From Ectothiorhodospira magna (lineage in GTDB: Bacteria; Pseudomonadota; Gammaproteobacteria; Ectothiorhodospirales; Ectothiorhodospiraceae): 64,000 bases of DNA. The position numbers and the translations under genes were made by a program. Location: NCBI RefSeq assembly GCF_900110965.1, contig NZ_FOFO01000001.1:1-64000 (forward strand). Reading direction: 5' to 3'. The notes beneath the pieces were generated by a model that ran no database searches, was not told the origin of the DNA, and saw nothing but the letters and a program-made list of their open reading frames with translations. This document shows, in pieces, positions 9,814-15,573 of this stretch (positions are counted from its first letter, which is position 1; the number at the start of each line of letters is the position of its first letter).

Positions 9814-10101
9814 CTATGGTGCCAGAGCCCGAAGCACTATTTCAGGTTCTTTGGCGACAATATTCAAAAGCACCAAGGCCGGCCCATGTGGGGTACGATC
9901 ACCACGCTCCCAATGGCGAAGAGTACTGACACTTATACCGAATGCGGAAGCGAATTCGTTTTGTGACATGCGGACTTTAGCGCGAATTTTCTTCACATCA
10001 AGTGGGCCAAATTGATGAACTACAGCCTTACTAGACTTGCCCCGAGAAAACTCTACGGCCTCAGTCAACCCCTGTTTAATACTGGGAAATTCATTAGTCA
10101 T
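9814..10101 (-). CDS. HigA/XRE-type antitoxin, orphan
   Basis: A 95-residue helix-turn-helix protein: KKIRAKVRMSQNEFASAFG then STLRHWERGDRTPHGPAL, the typical Cro/C1 fold of HigA-2/MqsA-class antitoxins that bind their own operator. I place the start at the ATG at 10099-10101 because a GGTGA ribosome site precedes it; the reading frame is open four codons further to another ATG at 10113. No toxin gene is seen on either side, so it looks like an orphan antitoxin, possibly domesticated. Its TAG stop lies directly next to a TAACAAGG motif (9801-9813, minus strand). The AT-rich codon use differs from the flanking large helicase genes. Confidence 0.75.
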   Translation of the reverse strand: MTNEFPSIKQGLTEAVEFSRGKSSKAVVHQFGPLDVKKIRAKVRMSQNEFASAFGISVSTLRHWERGDRTPHGPALVLLNIVAKEPEIVLRALAP

Positions 10102-10386
10102 CATTATCACCATAATGCTTGTGTAGTCTCAAGCTACCTCTGAATGACGCGCTCCCGCTTTAAAACCTGTCACAGCTATTGCTACCTGATCAGGATGTTG
10201 GAAATTTAACTGCGGGAAAATTATCAAAAAAATCGGATTTATCAGCGTTCGTTTTAACCCTGTGTTAGGTGCCGGTGCGCCCCGAAGAAGACCTTCCATG
10301 CTGAGGTCTTCGTCAAGGTCTGATCAGTGAATACCGTAATCACTTCCGCAGATTTGCCAGTTGGAAAGTTTCGCTGCCTTACCTGA

Positions 10387-10689
10387 TTAGCCTGCATCAC
10401 GCAATGATTCTGCGATAATCTCTGGATGCTTAAAGGCGATGCCAATTAGGGCCTTGGCTGCACCGGAGGGGCTGCGCCGACCCTGCTCCCATTCCTGCAA
10501 TGTCCGAGCAGAAATATGAAGCGCTTGGGCAAACTGAGACTGCGAAAGCCCGGTTTTCATTCGTGCGGCGACAACGTCATTCGGTGCGACCTGAGTAGTA
10601 CGAGAAGCTTTGCCTGCCTTCATTTCACGCACAGACTGTAAAAGCTTTTTGCCCAGTTCCTCTCCTGTCATAGATTGATACTTAGTCAT
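10387..10689 (-). CDS. XRE-family antitoxin of a RelE/HigB-type module
   Basis: A 100-residue DNA-binding antitoxin. The segment ARMKTGLSQSQFAQALHISA, followed by RTLQEWEQGRRSPSGAAKAL, is a textbook helix-turn-helix. The N-terminus MTKYQSMTGEELGKKLLQS is the usual opening for this antitoxin type, so I take the ATG at 10687-10689 rather than an in-frame ATG 57 bases upstream. The start overlaps the last 8 bases of the toxin remnant (stop at 10682-10684), which is the normal toxin-then-antitoxin coupling. As the toxin is truncated, the gene probably now encodes an antitoxin without a partner. Confidence 0.8.
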   Translation of the reverse strand: MTKYQSMTGEELGKKLLQSVREMKAGKASRTTQVAPNDVVAARMKTGLSQSQFAQALHISARTLQEWEQGRRSPSGAAKALIGIAFKHPEIIAESLRDAG

Positions 10690-10817
10690 TTTCAATAGCC
10701 TCCCGAATTGATTTGAGCAGATGCGCAGGAATATTGCCACGCACATTTTTTGCGTAGATCAACAATAGCCAAAGTTCGTCACTTTGCAGGCGAGCAAAAT
10801 ATATTACTCTTACTCCC
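10682..10817 (-). pseudogene. C-terminal remnant of a RelE/HigB-type toxin
   Basis: In the frame ending with TAA at 10682-10684 the sequence reads GVRVIYFARLQSDELWLLLI, then YAKNVRGNIPAHLL and KSIREAIEND, the C-terminal half of a RelE/HigB-type mRNA interferase that normally precedes the XRE antitoxin found here. The N-terminal half is missing: at about 10817 the frame meets the ApaLI-like gene fragment instead. It has no start codon of its own. The remnant marks one side of a deletion or recombination junction. Confidence 0.75.
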
Positions 10818-11165
10818 CTTAATCTCAATAGCATCGGGGTCAACGAGGCAGTCGATTTCAAACGTTTTTGGTCGTTGGCCTATGGTGTTTGGAATCTTCA
10901 CGGTTCCAGAATCAGGGAACTTGTGTTTGAAACAAAGTTTCGTGGCTTCTTCCAGGAAAGATCCTGCGTATTTGTATAGAAAACGACCTTTGTTTTGATA
11001 AATGTCGATCATTTTCCCTTCTTTAGTGGTGACACCCAAAACGCGATAAATCAAAAAATGAGACTGGTCATCTTCTTCCATTTCCGCTACGCGAGCATCG
11101 ATTTGAGCACTCAATTTCTCTGAGTATGTTTTTGCCAGTGCTCTTAATTCATGTTCTATAGGCAT
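10779..11165 (-). pseudogene. N-terminal fragment of an ApaLI-like type II restriction endonuclease
   Basis: An open frame of 128 codons whose first 116 or so match the ApaLI family as I recall it: LIYRVLGVTTKEG, IDIYQNKGRFLYKYAGSFLE, ATKLCFKHKFPDSGTVKIPN and GQRPKTFEIDCLVDPDAIEIK. The last segment supplies the D...EIK core of a PD-(D/E)XK nuclease. Complete members are roughly twice this length and continue with a conserved region after EIK; here the similarity stops at once at about 10818, and the following bases instead encode, in another frame, the tail of a toxin. The extra residues GSKSNIFCSPAK are therefore junction noise. No cognate methyltransferase is adjacent. The truncated product is expected to be inactive. 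Confidence 0.7.
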
Positions 11166-11198
11166 TAAATTTCCTTTATTCGTGGATGTGCCTGTAGA

Positions 11199-11229
11199 GC
11201 TAACGCCGAAGGCAGCGGCGTGCGTTAGC
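11199..11229. repeat. Bulged hairpin at a cassette junction (attC-like)
   Basis: GCTAACGC at 11199-11206 and GCGTTAGC at 11222-11229 are exact inverted arms, with a second inner pair (GCCG/CGGC). The stop codon of the CopG antitoxin lies inside the right arm. The design, with outer arms ending in AAC/GTT, a short unpaired spacer and inner arms, is like a very short attC recombination site, but it is shorter than typical sites and the outer cores do not fit the consensus exactly. Confidence 0.4.
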
Positions 11230-11527
11230 GTGTCCGCTGGCCTGACTTTTTAGCAGAAATGTCCTTCAGGCCACCAGAGACATACTTATGCAGGACACTG
11301 GACACGAGAGACTGATAAGGAAGCCCTTCCTCCAGAGCTCGACGCTGAAGTGCCTCCAGATCCCGGCTAGAGATACGTATATTGATTCTTTTGTCTTTCT
11401 TGAAAGTTTCTTCGGCCATCTTGGCCAGGTACTCGCGACGATCAGCATCCAAGTCCGACTCAAACTTTCCGGATTCGTATGCCTCAAGCAATTCTTTCTC
11501 TTCAGTATCCAATTTGGTTTTCGCCAT
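11225..11527 (-). CDS. CopG-type (ribbon-helix-helix) antitoxin
   Basis: A 100-residue protein with an acidic N-terminal half (DTEEKELLEAYESGKFES) and a C-terminal ribbon-helix-helix, NIRISSRDLEALQRRALEEG, followed by LPYQSLVSSVLHKYVSG. This is the layout of CopG-family antitoxins paired with BrnT-like toxins. The ATG at 11525-11527 is preceded by a strong GGAGGG site. The neighbouring toxin gene upstream ends one base before it and is interrupted by a stop codon. The antitoxin itself looks intact. Its TAA stop lies inside the attC-like hairpin at 11199-11229. Confidence 0.8.
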   Translation of the reverse strand: MAKTKLDTEEKELLEAYESGKFESDLDADRREYLAKMAEETFKKDKRINIRISSRDLEALQRRALEEGLPYQSLVSSVLHKYVSGGLKDISAKKSGQRTR

Positions 11528-11528
11528 G

Positions 11529-11759
11529 TTACCCTCCTAAAAATTTCTTGGTGGCCTTGCGACTGGGAATAATCGTCTTGAGAAAGAACTCCCTATCATT
11601 TTCAATGTACGGCACCAGCCAGGCATAATCATCTATCCGAACCACGAATATACGCTGGTTTGGATACTTCTCCCTGTTGGAATGAGGCCCATCATCAAGC
11701 AAACCACCAGACTATAGAGCAAACAGAACATCTTCGAAGGAGACTCCGCGTTCACTCAT
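11529..11759 (-). pseudogene. BrnT-like toxin gene with an in-frame TAG
   Basis: A 77-codon frame begins with ATG at 11757-11759 and ends with TAA at 11529-11531, one base before the CopG antitoxin start. It reads MSERGVSFEDVLFAL, then TAG at 11712-11714, then SGGLLDDGPHSNREKYPNQR, followed by IFVVRIDDYAWLVPYIEND and FFLKTIIPSRKATKKFLGG. The part after the stop keeps full toxin-like sequence (FxxxVRID, IIPSRKAT), so the frame was coding recently. The TAG at codon 16 should abolish the full product unless it is suppressed. The gene order (toxin first, antitoxin second) is normal for this module. The family is BrnT-like by layout and neighbour; the exact Pfam name is not certain. Confidence 0.7.
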
Positions 11760-11771
11760 AATTTATGCTTT

Positions 11772-12062
11772 TTACCGGTGTTCGGTTAACTCTTTTTTTA
11801 TGTGCTTTGCCCGCATCGGAAAGCGCTCAGGATGTTCGATAATTTCTTCCGTCAAGTCGATATCGAGATCGGGCCAATAGAAATGACCAGGCTGCGGTTC
11901 CTCGACATTGACTATCTCCCTCACCGAGCGGTCTTTAAACCAGGGAAAATCGTCGTAAGGCAGAAACATTTTCTTTTCCCTGACCAAGAGCCAGATTCCA
12001 AAACTGGAAATATTAGTTACCTCAACTAGCGAAGTGCTCTCGCCAAGCGCTGATAAGCTCAT
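11772..12062 (-). CDS. DUF2442-type small protein
   Basis: A 96-residue protein containing the DUF2442 pattern: VTNISSFGIWLLVREKKMFL, then DFPWFKDRSVREIVNVE and YWPDLDIDLTEEIIEHPERF. Such proteins usually sit beside DUF4160 or toxin-like genes and are thought to belong to toxin-antitoxin-like pairs, but their biochemical role is unknown. Here the neighbour downstream is the broken BrnT-like gene, 12 bases away, and no DUF4160 gene is visible. The ATG at 12060-12062 is used because the conserved start follows 13 residues later; the first residues are not diagnostic. Local GC is lower than in the flanking large genes. Confidence 0.7.
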   Translation of the reverse strand: MSLSALGESTSLVEVTNISSFGIWLLVREKKMFLPYDDFPWFKDRSVREIVNVEEPQPGHFYWPDLDIDLTEEIIEHPERFPMRAKHIKKELTEHR

Positions 12063-12113
12063 CGCAATGACCCTCCCAAGCCTCCAGAATTGAGTTCGGT
12101 TTTAAAGCGCGAA

Positions 12114-12137
12114 CTGCTGCGCCTTGTTATGCAGCAG
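12114..12137. repeat. Inverted repeat with TAACAAGG motif after higA
   Basis: CTGCTGC (12114-12120) and GCAGCAG (12131-12137) are exact arms around a 10-base centre. On the minus strand this region begins with the higA stop and reads GCATAACAAGGCGCAGCAG, closely resembling the start of an integron attC site (VCR type). The matching second half is not found within the next 60 bases. It could alternatively act as a weak terminator. Confidence 0.4.
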
Positions 12138-12423
12138 TAAGCTCAACTTTCTGCACCTTGTCTAAACTCAATTTCTTCCCGACATGCCACAAATCATAAG
12201 CATCCTGCATAGCCAACCAACTTTCTGGGCTTCTACCCAAAGCTTTAGATAAACGAAGTGCCATTTCCGGGCTTACGCCACTTTGCCCCTTCAGTATCCG
12301 ATTGAGTGTGGATGGAGAAACATCCAACTTTGCCGCAAGATATCGACAACTAATACCAAAAGGCTCCATGTAGGTTGACAAAATAAATTCACCGGGATGA
12401 ACCGGGTTAAACATTACAGACAT
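12127..12423 (-). CDS. higA: HigA antitoxin
   Basis: A 98-residue XRE protein of the HigA/VapI group: NPVHPGEFILSTYMEPFGIS, then CRYLAAKLDVSPSTLNRILK and MALRLSKALGRSPESWLAMQ, with the family's typical ending DAYDLWHVGKKL. It binds and neutralises HigB and represses the shared promoter. Its ATG overlaps the higB stop by one base (TGATG), so translation is coupled. The toxin-first gene order is characteristic of higBA. The stop codon lies in the TAACAAGG-containing inverted repeat at 12114-12137. Confidence 0.9.
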   Translation of the reverse strand: MSVMFNPVHPGEFILSTYMEPFGISCRYLAAKLDVSPSTLNRILKGQSGVSPEMALRLSKALGRSPESWLAMQDAYDLWHVGKKLSLDKVQKVELTAA

Positions 12424-12701
12424 CAGTGATAATCCTCATAATCTAGCAGATACACATGGCCATCACGAAACTCAAAGGTCAAACACCAGTTGCCATTGAC
12501 TGTTATCGACCAAAAACCTTTGCGATCACCTTTTAGCGGATGCAGTTTGTATCCTGGAATATCGAGATCTGAAATATCCATCGCAGTATTTAACGCCGTT
12601 AATTGCAATCGCAAGCGGATGGCATGTTTCACTTGAATACCGCGATTACTTCCAGTTTCGAAGTAAAGCTTTAGTCCTTTGTGCTTGAAATTTATAATCA
12701 T
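12423..12701 (-). CDS. higB: HigB toxin (plasmid killer-type mRNA interferase)
   Basis: A 92-residue RelE-fold ribosome-dependent mRNase. The sequence has the expected order: FKHKGLKLYFETGSNRGI, RLRLQLTALNTAMDISDLDI, GYKLHPLKGDRKGFWSITVN, NWCLTFEFRDGHVYLLDYED and a final YH. The WSITVNGNWCLTFEF block and the DYEDYH tail are hallmarks of the killer-type HigB family. Length is normal and no lesion is seen, so this is probably the only complete toxin-antitoxin pair in the island. A consensus-like promoter lies immediately upstream (12710-12737), giving a leader of only a few bases. Confidence 0.9.
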   Translation of the reverse strand: MIINFKHKGLKLYFETGSNRGIQVKHAIRLRLQLTALNTAMDISDLDIPGYKLHPLKGDRKGFWSITVNGNWCLTFEFRDGHVYLLDYEDYH

Positions 12702-12709
12702 AGGTTATG

Positions 12710-12737
12710 AGTGTAGCGCGATACGCAACATTGTCAA
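12710..12737 (-). promoter_or_regulatory. Sigma-70 promoter of higBA
   Basis: On the minus strand TTGACA (12732-12737) and TACACT (12710-12715) are separated by 16 bases. The expected start of transcription is within a few bases of the higB ATG at 12701, so the mRNA would be almost leaderless. The spacer contains a GCGTATCGCGC stretch with dyad character that could be the HigA operator. Confidence 0.7.
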
Positions 12738-12847
12738 GCTACATAAAATTTAGGTTAACCGGCGCCGACCAATACTCGCTCGAATTTTCCGTCCCAGAGC
12801 TTTCCTTGGCCCGATTGAACCCTTGTTCTGGTCTACAGATTCATATA

Positions 12848-13429
12848 CTAAATGCCCCGCTTAGCATCGATTAGCTTTACCTCGCTAAACCATTGCCCAG
12901 ACGGCAGAGGATATTTCTTCAACACTCTCTCATACTTGAAATTCTTACTACCGAGCAGGTGCCGTTCGATTGCTTCTGAGGCATAGACTGCCGTATACAG
13001 CGCGGCCCTGGCCATATCTAAAGTCGTGAGGGCGGATTCCTTGTGGATTGTTGCGTTACGCCTACGTGACAGAGTTAGCACTGACTTGAAGGGCTCGGAT
13101 TCATCATCAAACGGCGACCCCACCAACCTTTCTGGCCACTTTGAAAAAGCATCCAAAAATTGCACACGGTCATATCTGTGGTCGAGGTCAGGATGCGCTC
13201 CAGCGCTATTATCCAGAATGCGGCGAATGCACTTGAAAAGCATTACTTCGATGAGGTGATGCGAACCCAGCAGAACAAGTTTTGAGAGAGGGCCGTGCCT
13301 CGGTGCCGTCTCGTAGTGGCGCTCGGGTAGTTCATGCGTCACCATCCAGTGGAGTCCAACATACATTTCGGACCATGCGTCAAGGTTTAGCCAACCCATC
13401 ACAACCGAACTGTGGATTTGTTTGGTCAC
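12848..13429 (-). CDS. Uncharacterised protein, HEPN-like candidate
   Basis: A 193-residue, mainly helical protein that I cannot place in a named family with certainty. It contains RNATIH at residues 124-129, which fits the R-x4-6-H signature of HEPN RNases, followed by a long helix (DMARAALYTAVYASEAIERH). The frame starts with GTG at 13427-13429; an ATG ten codons later (13397-13399) is an alternative. Directly upstream is a nucleotidyltransferase-like (MNT) fragment, and MNT/HEPN pairs are a known toxin-antitoxin type in which MNT AMPylates HEPN. The order and adjacency support the reading, but the HEPN call rests on one motif and context. Confidence 0.45.
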   Translation of the reverse strand: MTKQIHSSVVMGWLNLDAWSEMYVGLHWMVTHELPERHYETAPRHGPLSKLVLLGSHHLIEVMLFKCIRRILDNSAGAHPDLDHRYDRVQFLDAFSKWPERLVGSPFDDESEPFKSVLTLSRRRNATIHKESALTTLDMARAALYTAVYASEAIERHLLGSKNFKYERVLKKYPLPSGQWFSEVKLIDAKRGI

Positions 13430-13437
13430 ATGTGCGC

Positions 13438-13659
13438 CTAATATTCGCCATAACCAGCAGAAAAAACAGAGCGCGGCATCGTTTTATCCCATACAATGGA
13501 CGCTGAATCTGAAAACACAATAAAATCCCAATCTGAATCCTCTCGGAACTGCCCATTGGCATGAGAGCCGATCAACCAAATCTGAAGAATTCTTGGTACG
13601 CGTGAAGTAAGCGTTATAATGTAGCCCTTGGCTTCATATTTCGCCTTCCTAACAGGAGA
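13438..13659 (-). pseudogene. MNT-type nucleotidyltransferase, short or degraded
   Basis: A 74-codon frame without ATG, GTG or TTG before its conserved part runs from just after the stop of the DUF262 gene to TAG at 13438-13440. It contains ILQIWLIGSHANGQ and then FREDSDWDFIVFSDS, the GS-x(n)-D-x-D signature of minimal nucleotidyltransferases (antitoxins of MNT/HEPN modules). The region after this signature, where such proteins normally continue with further strands, does not look conserved in any frame. I therefore read it as a remnant, or as a gene damaged at both ends by small indels. It is followed nine bases later by the HEPN-like candidate. Confidence 0.55.
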
Positions 13660-15402
13660 TTAAGCTGTCACATCTATCAAATCCTGATCATGAAGAAATG
13701 CAAAGAATTTATCCAGTATCTCGCCATTGCGTTGATTTATCTGATCCTCACCAAAATCTTCTAGCTTTATGATTTCATATATTTCATAGACTTTTGTTGC
13801 CCCCTTATTTTTTCCACGCCGTTGCTCTCCGCTGTAGATTTTCTTTTTATCTTTGAATCTATAGTCAGAGGCACGAATGTTGATGCTCCCTTCAAGCAAA
13901 ACCTTATTACCAAGAGATTCTATAGCCGAACTATTCTGGAGCTCACCTTCCATTTCTTGTCTTTTTTTAGAAAATATATGCTCTAAATGAAATATCTCAT
14001 TAATATCAAGAAGGAGTTGATTCGAAAAAGTATATGCAAACCATGTGACCATAGAGCGAGTTATATTTCTTTGATTTGTAAACCGATAATTCTCAAAAAA
14101 TGATCTAGCCTGCTCTTCATCGAACCTATACTTTGAAAATGTGACTTCTTTACCATTAACAATATTTACCATTTCATCGTAAATAGGGGTGCGCAAAGCA
14201 TTGACGCCAGGATTTGTTATGGCATACGCAAAGATGAAGGCCGTTATCCGATCCAAAAACACCTCAAATTCAGGATCGCTCAAGGCGTCTTCCGATGTTC
14301 TATGATGGAGAAAATAGACTGAAACTATATTCTGCCACATCCCATTTGGCGCGTAAGTCAGAACAAATAACTTCTTAAGAATAGATTCAGAAAATCTTTG
14401 ACTATCCTGATTAGAAATGCTTTTCCAGAATAAGGCTAGTGCTTTTAAGTTTGAGATCGTCTCTGGGCGCTTTAGATATTGGTATTTATTGCGCTCGTAG
14501 AATTTCCGCAACGCCTCAGTAGTAGTGCTTTTATTTCCTTCTTTTGCGCGCAAGTAATACATGTAACGAGCGAAAAGCTCATCCATTGGAGAGCCCGTAT
14601 TTAAGTAGGAAATTGAACTTGTCAGCTCCTCAAGATTTTTCCATTCGGAAATGAAATCATCCTTTTTATCGATCTCGCCATAATACTTATAGAACTGAGC
14701 CTTAAATATGTCGGCATCTGCTAGCGGTAAACCGCGATCATTTAATGTCGAGAATATTCTGAGAGCCGTGTCTTGCGACTCCGCCTCTATAGGAAGCAGG
14801 ATGCAGTTACCTAATATTCTTGCAGGAAAATATGGAAAATAGCTTGCGAACGCTTGCAAAAAATCATCGATTTTTTTTTGGAAGAATTGATAATTGCTGA
14901 CATATTGGCTTTTGCTGTTTGGCTTCACTGTGCCAGTTCGCAGCAAGTCAAGAAATTCCTCCTTGTCGTTATCCGTAGCCACTTCAGAGTCAATTTTTAA
15001 GGTCGATTTATCAGCACTTCCAAATTCATCAGTTTTCCATATGCATTTCTCAATCCTGTCGCGTGTTTGTTTTGAGTTAGCATCTTGCATATGGGCAAAC
15101 TTATCATAAAATGCACGCAGGATAAGCATTATTGTCGTAAGACGCTGCTGGCCATCAATAACCTCTGACTGCCCATCATTGTTCTTAAATGTAACAATTG
15201 ATCCTAAAAAGTATTCATCGTTTTTATCAAAGGCTTCATAGTCATTATTTGGAAATGAAAATGTAAAAAGATCATCCCACAGGGTCTGACATTGCTCTTC
15301 ATTCCAAGCATACGGTCGCTGATAGTCTGGAATAAGAAAATCAGCCTTTTTATCAGACAGCAATTCAAAGATGGTTTTCTGGTCAACGTTTAGTTTTGAC
15401 AT
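13660..15402 (-). CDS. DUF262/DUF1524 protein (GmrSD-like type IV restriction family)
   Basis: A protein of about 580 residues with an N-terminal DUF262 domain, a ParB-like nucleotidase (FLIPDYQRPYAWNEEQC, then EVIDGQQRLTTIMLILRAF with the DGQQR core), and a C-terminal DUF1524 HNH-like domain (HLEHIFSKKRQE, then SLGNKVLLEGSINIRA). This arrangement is that of GmrSD and related NTP-dependent enzymes that attack modified phage DNA. I take the ATG at 15400-15402, because family members begin about there; the frame stays open to an earlier ATG at 15474. The gene is strikingly AT-rich next to the GC-rich methyltransferase upstream, a sign of separate acquisition. It seems intact. Confidence 0.85.
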   Translation of the reverse strand: MSKLNVDQKTIFELLSDKKADFLIPDYQRPYAWNEEQCQTLWDDLFTFSFPNNDYEAFDKNDEYFLGSIVTFKNNDGQSEVIDGQQRLTTIMLILRAFYDKFAHMQDANSKQTRDRIEKCIWKTDEFGSADKSTLKIDSEVATDNDKEEFLDLLRTGTVKPNSKSQYVSNYQFFQKKIDDFLQAFASYFPYFPARILGNCILLPIEAESQDTALRIFSTLNDRGLPLADADIFKAQFYKYYGEIDKKDDFISEWKNLEELTSSISYLNTGSPMDELFARYMYYLRAKEGNKSTTTEALRKFYERNKYQYLKRPETISNLKALALFWKSISNQDSQRFSESILKKLFVLTYAPNGMWQNIVSVYFLHHRTSEDALSDPEFEVFLDRITAFIFAYAITNPGVNALRTPIYDEMVNIVNGKEVTFSKYRFDEEQARSFFENYRFTNQRNITRSMVTWFAYTFSNQLLLDINEIFHLEHIFSKKRQEMEGELQNSSAIESLGNKVLLEGSINIRASDYRFKDKKKIYSGEQRRGKNKGATKVYEIYEIIKLEDFGEDQINQRNGEILDKFFAFLHDQDLIDVTA

Positions 15403-15573
15403 GTTAATCTCTATTTTCTCAATGCATTCACCAGCTTGCCCGGCGCAATAATTTGTTAAATTTATTTCGCCCATAGGGCAATTCTTAATTCAAGTTTCCT
15501 CTTAATTTCAACCATGATGCGCCCCCGCTGTAAAAGCTTAAAAGCGCTTAATCGCCGTCACCCATGACTGTAT

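Noticed and set aside
10254-10445. 63-codon minus-strand frame across the 3' end of the antitoxin
   Set aside because: It overlaps the well-supported antitoxin gene in another frame and has no family resemblance; the region after the antitoxin looks like junction sequence.
9737-15573. CRISPR array in the AT-rich region
   Set aside because: No regularly spaced direct repeats of 20-40 bases were seen; the only repeated elements are a few junction motifs at irregular distance.
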